This document shows, piece after piece, positions 36,398 through 45,365 of a stretch of 64,000 bases of DNA. Source of the stretch: Streptomyces sp. LUP30. Lineage in GTDB: Bacteria; Actinomycetota; Actinomycetes; Streptomycetales; Streptomycetaceae. The stretch is taken from assembly GCF_001746365.1 (NCBI RefSeq), contig NZ_MJAJ01000004.1:212190-276189 (forward strand), in the 5' to 3' direction. The notes under the pieces are model-generated. The model was not told the DNA's origin and did no database searches. It worked only from the letters and a program-made list of their open reading frames with translations. Each line of letters starts with the position of its first letter. Within the stretch, counting starts at the first letter, position 1. Made by a program: the position numbers and the translations under genes.

Positions 36398-38176
36398 GTG
36401 ACGACGAATCAGGTGCTGACCGGCATGGGCCTGATCCTGGTCCTGGCCGTCGGATCGCAGCTTGTGGCCGCCCGGCTGCGCATTCCCGCGCTCATCGTCC
36501 TGCTGCCCGTCGGCTTCGCCGCCGGCGCGCTGATCGACGACGTCGCGCCCGCGCGGCTGCTCGGAGCGGCGTTCTCACCGCTGGTGTCGATGGCCGTCGC
36601 CGTGATCCTCTACGACGCCGGCCTCGGGCTGGACCTGTCCCGGCTGAAGGGCCACACCCGCCGGGTCGTCGTCCGGCTGATCTGCGTCGGCGTGCCCGTC
36701 ACCGGTCTGCTCGGCGCGCTGCTCGCCGCGCCGCTGCTCGGGATGTCCGCACGGGCAGCCGTCATGATCGGCGCGATCCTCGTCGTCTCGGGCCCCACGG
36801 TCGTCGGGCCGCTGCTCGGCTTCGTACGGCCGAAGGACCGCCTCCAGCACATCCTGATCTGGGAGGGCTCCCTCATCGACCCGGTCGGGGGCGTGTTGGG
36901 AGCACTGGTCTTCCACGCGGTCCTGGCCGGCTCGCGCCGTCACCTCGGCAGCGGGATGGAGCACTTCCTCGCCAGCATGGGCATCGGTGTGGCAGGCGGG
37001 GCGGTCGGCGCGGCTCTGCTGTGGGTGCTGTTCCGGGTGCTGCGGCCGGGAGAGGTCCTCGGCACCACGGCGCAGCTCGCGGCGGTGATCGGGGTGTCCG
37101 CGTTCTGCGACGTCCTGCGCGACGACACGGGACTCATCGCCGCCGTGATGATGGGCCTGGCCGCCGCCAACCTGCGCGGCATGGACGTCCCCGCGCGCCG
37201 GCCCTTCTTCGAGACCCTGGTCAGCCTGATCCTCGGCCTGCTCTTCGTCTCGATCTCGGCCACCGTCACCCCGCAGTCGCTGCGCCATGTGTGGCTGCCC
37301 GCGCTCGGGCTCACCGCTTTTCTGGTGCTGGTCGTCAGGCCGCTGGTCGCGCTGGTGTCCACCCTCGGCACCGAACTGACCCGCGACGAACGCGGCTTCA
37401 TCGGCTGGATGGCGCCGCGCGGCATCGTCGCGGCCGCCACCGCCTCGACGTTCTCGGCCGCTCTGGTGGCCGAGGGCATCGGCGGCGCGGCGAAGATCCT
37501 TCCTGCCACGTTCGTCGTCATCACGGCCACCGTGACGCTCTACGGGCTGACCGCCGCTCCCGTCGCCCGGCGTCTCGGCGTGGTGCGCCCGTCCCGCTCA
37601 CGGCCCCTGCTGGTCGGCGGCGACCCCTGGGTGGTCGACCTGGGCGTGGCCCTGAAGGCCGCCGGGCTGGAGGTGCTGATGTGGGCGGGGGAAGAGGAAC
37701 AGCGTGAACGCGTCCGGCGGGCCGGGATCGAGCTCGCGCCCGGTGAACTGCTGGGCGCCGCCACGGGCGGGGCCGCCGGGCTGGAGGGCATCACGGCCGT
37801 GTACCTCCTCACCGCCGAGGACGACTTCAACGCGTTGGCGGCGGTGCTGCTGCGCGGCAGCGTGGAGGGCACGGTCCACCGACTCGACGCACCGGCCGAC
37901 AGCCAGGGCGTGGTGGCGCCGTTCATCGGCGGCGAGGTGCTGTTCGGCCCGGAGCTGACCTGGCCGGTGTTCGCCCGCAGATACCAGGAGGGGGCGGCCG
38001 TCCTGGGCCGCCCCGCCGACGACGCCCCGCGCCCCGGCAGCGAGCTGCTGTTCCTCGTGCGCCGGGACGGCCGCCTCGATCCGGTCACGGAAGGCGGCGC
38101 CCCGCAGCCCCGGCCCGGGGACACGGCGGTCCTGCTGGTGCCGGGCGTGCGAGACGCCGAAGGGCCGCCGTTGTAG
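36398..38176 (+). CDS. CPA1/NhaP-type cation:proton antiporter
   Basis: A 592-residue protein with about 12 transmembrane helices (residues 1-390) and a cytoplasmic tail. Motifs include LYDAGLGLDLSRLKGHTRRV, ILVVSGPTVVGPLLGFVRP and IWEGSLIDPVGGVLGALVF; the ion-binding Asp lies in the last. MAPRGIVAAATASTFSAAL is another NhaP mark. The tail (about 400-590) looks like a TrkA/RCK-type regulatory region (PLLVGGDPWVVDLGVALKAA, YLLTAEDDFNALAAVLL). It exchanges Na+ or K+ for protons across the membrane. GTG start with GAAAGG 6 bases upstream. Confidence 0.9.
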   Translation: MTTNQVLTGMGLILVLAVGSQLVAARLRIPALIVLLPVGFAAGALIDDVAPARLLGAAFSPLVSMAVAVILYDAGLGLDLSRLKGHTRRVVVRLICVGVPVTGLLGALLAAPLLGMSARAAVMIGAILVVSGPTVVGPLLGFVRPKDRLQHILIWEGSLIDPVGGVLGALVFHAVLAGSRRHLGSGMEHFLASMGIGVAGGAVGAALLWVLFRVLRPGEVLGTTAQLAAVIGVSAFCDVLRDDTGLIAAVMMGLAAANLRGMDVPARRPFFETLVSLILGLLFVSISATVTPQSLRHVWLPALGLTAFLVLVVRPLVALVSTLGTELTRDERGFIGWMAPRGIVAAATASTFSAALVAEGIGGAAKILPATFVVITATVTLYGLTAAPVARRLGVVRPSRSRPLLVGGDPWVVDLGVALKAAGLEVLMWAGEEEQRERVRRAGIELAPGELLGAATGGAAGLEGITAVYLLTAEDDFNALAAVLLRGSVEGTVHRLDAPADSQGVVAPFIGGEVLFGPELTWPVFARRYQEGAAVLGRPADDAPRPGSELLFLVRRDGRLDPVTEGGAPQPRPGDTAVLLVPGVRDAEGPPL

Positions 38177-38189
38177 ACGGGTGCGGGGA

Positions 38190-38400
38190 ACCACCCGCGC
38201 GACCCGGACGTACGCGACGCGGTACGCGTACGCGCCCCGGCCGCCCAGGGCGGGACACCCCACCGCCGCGGTGAAGTCGCCGTCCGAGACGCCGCCGTCC
38301 CCGACACACTCGTCCTGTGCCGCCTCACCTACCCGGAACTGCGGGATCCGCTGCGCGACGCCGAACGCTGGACAACGTCCGAGCAGCGCGGGCGGGGTGC
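38190..38400 (+). pseudogene. Possible gene remnant
   Basis: One rightward frame here has strong third-position G/C use and reads like protein (PHRRGEVAVRDAAVP, DTLVLCRLTYPELRDPLRDA), but has no start codon with ribosome-binding site and runs into a 7-bp repeat. The family is not recognised. It may be the decayed end of a lost gene. Confidence 0.25.
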
Positions 38401-38408
38401 CGTTCTGC

Positions 38409-38450
38409 GCCAGCCGCCAGCCGCCAGCCGTCAGCCGTCAGCCGTCAGCC
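38409..38450. repeat. 7-bp tandem repeat at a gene end
   Basis: Six heptamers: GCCAGCC three times, then GTCAGCC three times. The last unit holds the stop codon of the leftward phosphoesterase gene (TGA at 38445-38447). Because the unit is 7 bases, the three GTCAGCC copies put a minus-strand TGA in all three frames. Confidence 0.85.
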
Positions 38451-41210
38451 GTCGGACTCCGGGGACGGGAGGTACGCGCCCGGTACGTCGTCCGGGGCGT
38501 AGATCTTGGTGTCGCCGGGGTACGGCTTGGTCCAGTTGTGGGTCTCGTACCAGGTGAGCCGGTTCATCTGGACCGGGTTGGCGTAGTCGGGCACGGCGTG
38601 GGGGCCGGTCAGCCGCTGGTGCGCCTCCCAGGTCTTCCACTGCGCCGCGACCTCCTGCTGCCGCGCCGGCGCCTTCCTGGTCATCGGCACGGGAGCCGCG
38701 GCCGGGTCCTGCGGCGCCGGGACGTCCGCGCCGCACGCGGGCTGGGTGCTCAGGCCGTCGGTCAGCGGGACCCGGTTCGCCACCGCCTTGAACGGCGTGT
38801 CGTCCGCCTTGCGGGTGAAGGCCCCCGACATCGGGGTGGCCGCGCTGTCCTTCTGGTTCATCGGGTGGATCCCGAGGATCTGCTCGACCGTGCGGATCAT
38901 CGTGATCTGCGAGTAGTAGCGGGCGTCGACCTTGCCGCGCTGCGCCCAGGGGCTGATGATCTGCACCGGCGCACGGTGGCCGTCGACGTGGTCCAGACCG
39001 GCCTGGGAGTCGTCCTCGACGACGAAGATCGCCGAGTCCTTCCAGTACGCGCTGTGCGAGATCTCGTCGACCATCCTGCCGACGGCGAGGTCGTTGTCCG
39101 CGACCTCCGCGGCGGGGCTCGCCGGGCCCCCGGTGTGGTCGTTGGAGAACCAGAACATGTTCAGGTTCGCCGGACCGTTCTTCTCGAAGTCCTGCTTCCA
39201 GATCTGGTACTTGTACACGTCCGGGACGGCGAGGTCGAACAGCGGGAAGCCCTGCACCGACACCTTGTTCAGCGAGGGGATCGCCGAGCCCGTCCGGATG
39301 GGGTAGGCGGTGGGCTGCCCGGTCGCGGCCATGTTCCTGGCGTCGCAGTACAGGTTCTGCCAGGTCGCGCCGGACGGCTTGGTCTCGACCGACTGGAACT
39401 CGCCGAAGTCCTTGACGGACCTGCCGGCCGCCTGGGCGCCGGTCCACAGGAAACCCGACTTCTGGTGGCCGAGCACGTCGTCCTCGGTGTCGTAACTGCG
39501 CGCGTACTCACCGGCGGAGGACTCGGTGTACTCCGGGTTGTCCGACTGCATCAGCCAGTTGTGGCCCTCGGCCGAATTGGTGCCGATGTCGTAGAAGTTG
39601 TCGTAGAGCCCGAACTGGAGCGCCAGCGCGTGCTGGTTGGGCGTGACGTTCTCGCCGAACTGGGTGAGCGAGGCGTCGCCGTCGCCCTGCGGCAGGTCAC
39701 CGAAGACCTGGTCGTAGGTCCGGTTCTCCTTCACCAGCAGGAAGACGTGTTTGATCGTCGAGGGGTCGCCGAGCCGCGCGGGGACCGGTACGGGCTTCGC
39801 GTGGCTCCTGCCCTCGGACGTCCTGACCGAGCCGGGGGTCCAGCCGTTCTGCCGGAAGACCTCCGCCGTCCGGGCCCTGATGACGCCGTCGCTCGGCAGC
39901 GTGAACTGCGTCAGGCTCGACGTGGTGTCGTGGGTGCCGTGGCTGCCGGTGGTGGAGGGCCGACGGGCGTCGATGCCACGGGTGTGGGAGACGACCACGT
40001 TCCTGCCCACGGTGGTGATCTCCGAAGGGAAGTAGTCCGTGGGCAGCAGGCCGATGTAACTGGCGGGCTCCTGCGGCGACTTGTAACGGTAGACGGCGAC
40101 CGCGTTCGCACGGCCGAGCGTCACCAGCAGACGGCCGTCGTCGGTGAGGGTCACCGCGTCGGGCTCGTAGCCGACCTTCGCCTCCGGCCACGGCCGGGTG
40201 GCGATGGTCTGCACGACCTTGCCGCGGGCGGTGTCGATGACCGACACGCTGTTGTCGGCGGTGTTGGTGACGAACACCGCGCCCTTCTTGGCGTACACCG
40301 CGGTCGGGTGCAGACCGACGTCGATGCTGCCGACGGCGGCGGACGGGTGCGCCAGGTCGATGACGCTGACCGTGCCGGTGGTGGCGGCGCCGGTGTCCGG
40401 GTTCGCCACCACCTGGGTGCCGTAGGAGTTGATGGTCGTGTCGCCGGGCCTCGCCGGACGCCCGCCCTCGTTGCCGACGTACAACTTGCCCCCTGCCAGG
40501 GCGAGTCCACGGGGCGCGTTGCCCACGGCCCAGCTCCGCTCGACGGCGCCGGTGGCCGCGTCGATGGCGACCGCCCTGTTCTGGCCGTTGACCGCTGCGT
40601 ACACGGTGGAGCCGTCGGCGGAGAAGACCGCGGCGCCCACCAGCGCGTGCTTGGCGCCGTCGGCCGCTATCGGGACGGCCGTCGGGTCGGCGAGGGTGCC
40701 GTCCGCGTTCACGGTGAACCTGGTGTAGCCGTCGGTCTGGCCCAGCCACAGCTGCTTGCCGTCGGGCGAGTAGGACGGGCCCTCCTGGCCGACGGACCCG
40801 CTCTTGATGCGCAGGCCGTCCGCCGCGTTGGTGCCGACCTTCTGCTTCACCTGCCCGGTCTTCAGGTCCACGATGACCAGCGACGCGTCGCCGTCGGTGA
40901 TCGCGGCCGCGAGATGGCGGCCGTCCGGGCTGACGGAGGACGACATGATCTTGCCGTCGTCGATGACGGTGCGGTTGCCGTACGGCTTGATGTGCTGGTC
41001 GCTGGAGACGACCTGGCCGTCGGCGGTGTTCTGGCCGACCTGCTCGGTGCCGAACCGGTACGTCGAGGCGACCGCGGTGCCCGTGACGCCGAGCGCGACG
41101 GCGATGCCCGCCGTGACCAGCGTGGCCCGCCGGCCGACGCGTCTGCCGAAGAGGGCGATGGGCCGGTTGCCGTGGACCCGGCGCTGCCGTGTCACCTGCA
41201 TGGAGTTCAT
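38445..41210 (-). CDS. Beta-propeller/phosphoesterase protein (PLC-like)
   Basis: A 921-residue surface-type protein. A basic N-terminus and one hydrophobic helix (RRATLVTAGIAVALGVTGTAVA) anchor or export it. Residues about 55-470 form a YVTN-type beta-propeller (SVSPDGRHLAAA, VSVIDLAHPSAAVGSIDVG, NSVSVIDTARGKVVQTIATR). Residues about 500-900 are a phosphoesterase/alkaline-phosphatase-like domain (HVFLLVKENRTYDQVFGDL, EGHNWLMQSD, FVVEDDSQAGLDHVDGHRAP) with likely metal ligands. The start overlaps the ABC permease stop as ATGA, so expression is coupled to an ABC exporter. Confidence 0.85.
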   Translation of the reverse strand: MNSMQVTRQRRVHGNRPIALFGRRVGRRATLVTAGIAVALGVTGTAVASTYRFGTEQVGQNTADGQVVSSDQHIKPYGNRTVIDDGKIMSSSVSPDGRHLAAAITDGDASLVIVDLKTGQVKQKVGTNAADGLRIKSGSVGQEGPSYSPDGKQLWLGQTDGYTRFTVNADGTLADPTAVPIAADGAKHALVGAAVFSADGSTVYAAVNGQNRAVAIDAATGAVERSWAVGNAPRGLALAGGKLYVGNEGGRPARPGDTTINSYGTQVVANPDTGAATTGTVSVIDLAHPSAAVGSIDVGLHPTAVYAKKGAVFVTNTADNSVSVIDTARGKVVQTIATRPWPEAKVGYEPDAVTLTDDGRLLVTLGRANAVAVYRYKSPQEPASYIGLLPTDYFPSEITTVGRNVVVSHTRGIDARRPSTTGSHGTHDTTSSLTQFTLPSDGVIRARTAEVFRQNGWTPGSVRTSEGRSHAKPVPVPARLGDPSTIKHVFLLVKENRTYDQVFGDLPQGDGDASLTQFGENVTPNQHALALQFGLYDNFYDIGTNSAEGHNWLMQSDNPEYTESSAGEYARSYDTEDDVLGHQKSGFLWTGAQAAGRSVKDFGEFQSVETKPSGATWQNLYCDARNMAATGQPTAYPIRTGSAIPSLNKVSVQGFPLFDLAVPDVYKYQIWKQDFEKNGPANLNMFWFSNDHTGGPASPAAEVADNDLAVGRMVDEISHSAYWKDSAIFVVEDDSQAGLDHVDGHRAPVQIISPWAQRGKVDARYYSQITMIRTVEQILGIHPMNQKDSAATPMSGAFTRKADDTPFKAVANRVPLTDGLSTQPACGADVPAPQDPAAAPVPMTRKAPARQQEVAAQWKTWEAHQRLTGPHAVPDYANPVQMNRLTWYETHNWTKPYPGDTKIYAPDDVPGAYLPSPESDG

Positions 41211-42565
41211 CCCTTCGAGGTGGTGTCGAGCAGGTCGACCTGGCCGTCGAACTGCCAGAGGGGGTTCGGTGCGTCCCCGGTCGGTGTGCGCACCAGGAAA
41301 TAGCCGTTGACTTCCTTCGGACCGTCGCCGTCGGCCACGAACCGCCCGTCCGAGCCGACGTCGAGCTGGTAGACGGCGGTCCCCGCGACCGGGACGCCGG
41401 GCAGACGCCACGTCACGACGCAACGCCAGTCGTTGCCGGGCCCCTCCTGGGCGCCGCGGCCGGCGCTCTTGGTGCACGCCGCCGTGGCCCGCAGCCGGGC
41501 CTCCGTGACGGTGGGGCGGTGGAGCTGCTCGGTCTGGAGGCGGTAGAGGTGGGCGAACGCGGTCGCGAGGGATCCCTGCACCTTGTCCTGCCGGAGCCCG
41601 GAACCCGCGGCCGGAGTCGCCACGGCGGCCAGCGCGGCCGTGAACGCGACCAGCGCGACCGGCGGCAGCAGCCCGAGGGCGATCGTGCGGCGGCCCGAGC
41701 CGTCGTAGGCCGTGTCGGTGAAGTCGCGCCGCACGAAGAGCAGATACGCCGGCACGGTCGCGCCCACGGCCCACACCAGGCTGACGGCGACGCCGATCAG
41801 CAGCGGGCCGGTCTGCGCCGGCGAGGTGAACAGGCCGTCCCAGGCGGTGAAGGCGTATCCCGGCAGGGCGAGGCGCACGGCGACGGGCAGCGGCAGCGCC
41901 TGGGCGACCTGCATTCCGAGCGCGGCCAGGCCCGGCAGCAGCAGCCCCGTCGGGGACCGTCCGAGCGCGACCGATCCGAGGATCCCGAGCGCGGCGAGGG
42001 CCAGGGTGGGAGCGAGTACGCAGACCCAGGCGAGGAGGACTTTCCCGCCGGCGTCGGCGGGCGTCAGCAGGCGGCCGTCGAGGCCGACCAGGGGCCGGTC
42101 GCCGACCGCCAGGAGCCCGCCGACCGTGCCGGAACAGGCCAGCCCCGTCACGAGCAGCAGGACGACGCTGAAGCCGGCCAGCGCCTTCGCGGCGAAGATC
42201 CGCCGCGGCGAGCGGACCGCGACGAGGAGATGACGCCAGGTGCCCAGCCGGTCCTCGGAGGCGAAGACGTCACCGGCGACCACGGGAGCCAGCAGCGGCA
42301 GCGCCCAGGCGCCCGCGAAACCGAGCGTCACCAGCGGTCCGGCCCATCCCGTGGTGTGCATCCAGCGGCCGAAGAGGGTGTCGGAGGGCAGCGTGCTCTG
42401 CTCGCTCACCGCGGCGACGAAGAGCGCCGGGGCGATCCAGCAGGCGAGCACGAGCAGCCGGACCCGCCACTGCGAGAACAGCTTGACCAGCTCGAAGCGG
42501 TAGCCGCGCACCACCGTGACCCGGCGGGCGGCGGCGCTGCGGTCGCCGGCGAGCGTGGCGGTCAT
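41207..42565 (-). CDS. ABC transporter permease
   Basis: A 452-residue membrane protein with about six hydrophobic segments (VLACWIAPALFVAAVSEQS, LAGFSVVLLLVTGLACSGTV, LLAWVCVLAPTLALAALGIL, LLPPVALVAFTAALAAVATP) typical of ABC-2 permeases. The last 150 residues are a hydrophilic extracytoplasmic domain with two Cys (AACTKS, DWRCVVTW) that may bind cargo. It overlaps the ATP-binding gene upstream and the phosphoesterase gene downstream by 4 bases each (ATGA). Together they form an exporter or a lipid/cell-wall translocation unit; the cargo is unknown. Confidence 0.82.
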   Translation of the reverse strand: MTATLAGDRSAAARRVTVVRGYRFELVKLFSQWRVRLLVLACWIAPALFVAAVSEQSTLPSDTLFGRWMHTTGWAGPLVTLGFAGAWALPLLAPVVAGDVFASEDRLGTWRHLLVAVRSPRRIFAAKALAGFSVVLLLVTGLACSGTVGGLLAVGDRPLVGLDGRLLTPADAGGKVLLAWVCVLAPTLALAALGILGSVALGRSPTGLLLPGLAALGMQVAQALPLPVAVRLALPGYAFTAWDGLFTSPAQTGPLLIGVAVSLVWAVGATVPAYLLFVRRDFTDTAYDGSGRRTIALGLLPPVALVAFTAALAAVATPAAGSGLRQDKVQGSLATAFAHLYRLQTEQLHRPTVTEARLRATAACTKSAGRGAQEGPGNDWRCVVTWRLPGVPVAGTAVYQLDVGSDGRFVADGDGPKEVNGYFLVRTPTGDAPNPLWQFDGQVDLLDTTSKG

Positions 42566-43503
42566 CCGCCGTCCTCCTGTGGTGTGGTGAGGGCGAGGAA
42601 CGCGGCCTCCAGCGGCGACACCACGGGGGTGAGCTCGCGCACCGCGACGCCCGCGCGGACGAGTCGCGCGACCAAGTCGTCGAGAGCGGGCGTCGCCGCG
42701 CGGACGACGGTCGCCTCGGCGGCGCCGGGCCGCGACCCGGCGTCGTCGACGAGGCGGACACCGGCCGTGTCGGCGGCCAGCAGGCGGGCGGCGGACGCGT
42801 CGGAGGTGCGCAACCGGTAGTCCAGCTCACGGTTTTCGCCCGCCAGCTTGTCCAACGGCCCGGAGAACACCACGCGTCCGGTCGCCAGGATCGTGACCTC
42901 GTCGCACAGGGCCTCCAGGTCGTCCATGCGATGGCTGGACAGGACGACGGTCGCGCCGTCGGCGGCGAGCCGGCCGAGGACACCGTGCACATGCCGCTTG
43001 CCCGCCGGATCGAGGCCGTTGGACGGCTCGTCGAGCACGAGCAGCCGGGGCTCGGCGAGCAGGGCGGCGGCGAGCCCGAGCCGCTGACGCATGCCCAGGG
43101 AGAAGCCGCGGGTCCGGTCGTCGGCGACGTCGGTCAGCCCGACCTCGTCGAGGACGTCGTCGACCCTGTTCGCCCGCACGTCGCCGCGCAGGGCGGCCAG
43201 GGCGGCGAGGTTCTGCCGGGCGGTGAGCGAGGGGTAGAGCCCGGGGCCGTCCACGAAGCCGGCGACCCCGCCGGGGGCGTCGAGTGTCCGTCCGACCGGC
43301 GTGCCCAGGATCTCCAGCGTGCCGCTGTCGGCGGCGGCCAGGCCCAGCAGCAGGCCGAGCAGCGTCGTCTTGCCGGCGCCGTTCGGTCCGACCAGGCCGT
43401 GGACACGGCCCGGCGCCACGTCCAGGTCGATACCGTCGAGGGCGACGACGTCCCCGAAGCATTTGCCGATCCCGCGGGCCCGGACCGAAAGGCGTGTGTT
43501 CAT
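42562..43503 (-). CDS. ABC transporter ATP-binding protein
   Basis: A 313-residue nucleotide-binding subunit. Walker A GPNGAGKTTLLGLLLG is near residue 40, signature FSLGMRQRLGLAAALLAEPR near 135, Walker B RLLVLDEPSNGLDPAG near 155 and the H-loop in VVLSSHRMDD. The pattern is the DrrA/CcmA-type exporter ATPase. The C-terminal 90 residues form the extra domain common in such exporters. GAAGGG lies 4 bases before the ATG. It is first gene of the three-gene leftward operon with permease and phosphoesterase. Confidence 0.92.
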   Translation of the reverse strand: MNTRLSVRARGIGKCFGDVVALDGIDLDVAPGRVHGLVGPNGAGKTTLLGLLLGLAAADSGTLEILGTPVGRTLDAPGGVAGFVDGPGLYPSLTARQNLAALAALRGDVRANRVDDVLDEVGLTDVADDRTRGFSLGMRQRLGLAAALLAEPRLLVLDEPSNGLDPAGKRHVHGVLGRLAADGATVVLSSHRMDDLEALCDEVTILATGRVVFSGPLDKLAGENRELDYRLRTSDASAARLLAADTAGVRLVDDAGSRPGAAEATVVRAATPALDDLVARLVRAGVAVRELTPVVSPLEAAFLALTTPQEDGG

Positions 43504-43757
43504 GGGTCCCTTCTTTCGAAGCCTCCAGGGACCTTAGGGACTGCATGAAGCGCCGGCGGGAACGGTGAATTGAACGTTGCGGGAACGGGAGAAGCCCCGG
43601 CGGCAGTTGAGCCGGTGACCTGCTGAAATACCCCGCACCCGGCCGTACTTCGCCAGCAGTCCGGTCGTTTCCCGGTAACGCGTCGGCAAAAGCGGGTGCA
43701 GGAAACACCCAGCGTCGGGCCGCCGTGTCGCAAAGCCCGCTCGAGCCCGCCTCGGAC

Positions 43758-44087
43758 TCAGCTCGGCGGTGTCGGTTCCGTGCCGCTCCAGCGGAGGGTG
43801 ACGTCGAGATGTGCGCTGGCGCTCGCGCTCGTCAGGATCGCGCCGAGCTTGGCGTCCAGGACGACGCCGAAGGTGACCTCGACCTCGTCGGGCCGTTGGG
43901 CGGCGCTGCGGAACTGACCGATCACCTCGGAGGCCGCGGCGGTGATCGGCCCCAGCGCCTCCCTGAGACCGGTCGCCGCGCTCTCCAGACGGCTGCCCAG
44001 GCCCACTGCCCCGGTGCCGGTGCGGGAGGGCGGGGCCACGAGGACGACGGTGCCGTCGTCGAGGGTGAACTGGACGGCGTCCGGCAT
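43758..44087 (-). CDS. Trypsin co-occurring domain protein (Trypco1, CU044_2847 family)
   Basis: A 109-residue protein with the typical pattern of the CU044_2847/Trypco1 family: FTLDDGTVVLVAPP at the start, a helical middle (REALGPITAAASEVIGQFRS), then DEVEVTFGVVLDAKLGAIL and SASASAHLDVTLRW. The name reflects frequent neighbourhood with trypsin-like proteases, and such a protease is the first gene of this same leftward operon. The family is part of NTP-dependent bacterial conflict or signalling systems; it is proposed to be a protease partner or substrate. Last gene of the six-gene operon, 36 bases after the lipoprotein gene. Confidence 0.82.
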   Translation of the reverse strand: MPDAVQFTLDDGTVVLVAPPSRTGTGAVGLGSRLESAATGLREALGPITAAASEVIGQFRSAAQRPDEVEVTFGVVLDAKLGAILTSASASAHLDVTLRWSGTEPTPPS

Positions 44088-44123
44088 GGCGGGCTCCTGG
44101 GGATGCGGAAGGGGCGGGAGGAT

Positions 44124-45365
44124 TCAGGGGGCGGCGCACAGGGGCGGCGACTTGGAGCGTGCGAGGCCGAGCGCGGCCTGCACCTTGTCGAGCGCCTTCA
44201 GCAGCGGACCCTCCGGCGCGCCGTCCGCGTACTCCAGGACCGCCCGGTAGAAGGCCGCGGAGACGTCGGGATCCATCGCGTCGGCCGCGCTGAAGCAGAG
44301 GGTGTACGCGGAGGTGTGGAACATCCCTGCTATCCCGCCCTGGACGGGGTCGTCGTAGTCCGCCACCGCCACCTGCCGGTCGGCGGAGAGCGCGAAGCCG
44401 GGCCGGTTCACCCACATCCGCTGGGCCGGGGTGCTCGCCAGGTAGGCGATGAACTCGTCGGCGCTCTCGTTCCCGGTGAACTTCCCGACGAAGTCCGCCG
44501 AGACCTGCAGGGTTCTGCCGGGAGGCGACACGTACAGGTATCGGCGCTTCCTCACCTGCGCCGCGTCGAAGTCCATCGCGGACAGGGTGCCGTGGCCCAG
44601 GGAACACGTGGGCATCTGCCTGACGGCAGCCCTGAAGTCGGTCCTGGCCGCACCCTTGACGGCGTTGCCCACGAGGTCCCCCCACGCGATCCACGCGCCG
44701 TGGACGGGTCCCTTGTCCCACTGCGCGTCTCCCGACGCCCATGCCGTGTAGGCGTCGACGCCCTTCCCGGCGAGCAGGAGGTCCGCTATCCAGTCGGCGC
44801 CCGGCCAGCCCGAGGTCGGACCCGACTCCAGCCCGAGACACCAGGTGTAGTGGCGGGACCGGAGAGCGGCCCAGTCCGCGGGCGGCTTCGCAGTCGCGGT
44901 GGCGTCGTACCAGACGAGGCTTTTGACGTCGGCCTTGACGGGGACGGCGTACACGTCGCCCGTGCCCGTCGTGGCGCTCGTGCTGTGCATGCCGAGCCCG
45001 CGGAACGGCTGCACGTAGTCGCTCGTGTCGACGTCGAGTCTGCGCAGCGCGCCTTCCTGCTGGTACTTGGCGATCGCCCCCACGCTGGGGAGCACCGCCA
45101 GGTCGGGCTCGGCGTCCGCGGCGACCGCCGCGTCGAGCTGCTGGGTCAGGGCGCGGGTGACCTGAGGCTCGACGTCGATGCCGGGATGGCTGCGCTCGAA
45201 CGCCTCGACGACCGCGTAGAAGGCCTCGAACTCCTTGCCGGACCAGGGCACCATGATCGTCACCTTGCTGTCCGCCGGTTCGCCGCAGGCGACCGGCGCC
45301 AGGAGCAGCCCGAGGACCAGGGCGCAGCGGACGAGGGGTGCCGTCAGTCTTCGCGTGCTTCTCAT
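44124..45365 (-). CDS. Extracellular solute-binding lipoprotein
   Basis: A 413-residue lipoprotein with signal LGLLLAPVACGEP; the lipobox Cys is near residue 28. The mature part is an ABC-type family 1 solute-binding fold (KVTIMVPWSGKEFEAFYAVV, FERSHPGIDVEPQV, PDLAVLPSVGAIAKYQQEG, YAVPVKADVKSLVWYD). No permease or ATPase for uptake lies beside it. Its ATG overlaps the stop of the membrane-protein gene (ATGA), so it is part of the kinase/protease operon. It may sense an extracellular ligand and pass the signal to the membrane protein; that is inference. Confidence 0.85.
   Translation of the reverse strand: MRSTRRLTAPLVRCALVLGLLLAPVACGEPADSKVTIMVPWSGKEFEAFYAVVEAFERSHPGIDVEPQVTRALTQQLDAAVAADAEPDLAVLPSVGAIAKYQQEGALRRLDVDTSDYVQPFRGLGMHSTSATTGTGDVYAVPVKADVKSLVWYDATATAKPPADWAALRSRHYTWCLGLESGPTSGWPGADWIADLLLAGKGVDAYTAWASGDAQWDKGPVHGAWIAWGDLVGNAVKGAARTDFRAAVRQMPTCSLGHGTLSAMDFDAAQVRKRRYLYVSPPGRTLQVSADFVGKFTGNESADEFIAYLASTPAQRMWVNRPGFALSADRQVAVADYDDPVQGGIAGMFHTSAYTLCFSAADAMDPDVSAAFYRAVLEYADGAPEGPLLKALDKVQAALGLARSKSPPLCAAP

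Noticed and set aside
35897..36401. Small rightward frames upstream of the antiporter
   Set aside because: No recognisable protein and frequent frame changes; composition fits GC-rich noncoding DNA.
38409..38450. CRISPR-like array
   Set aside because: A 7-bp tandem repeat without spacers. None of the other repeats in the window has spacer structure either.
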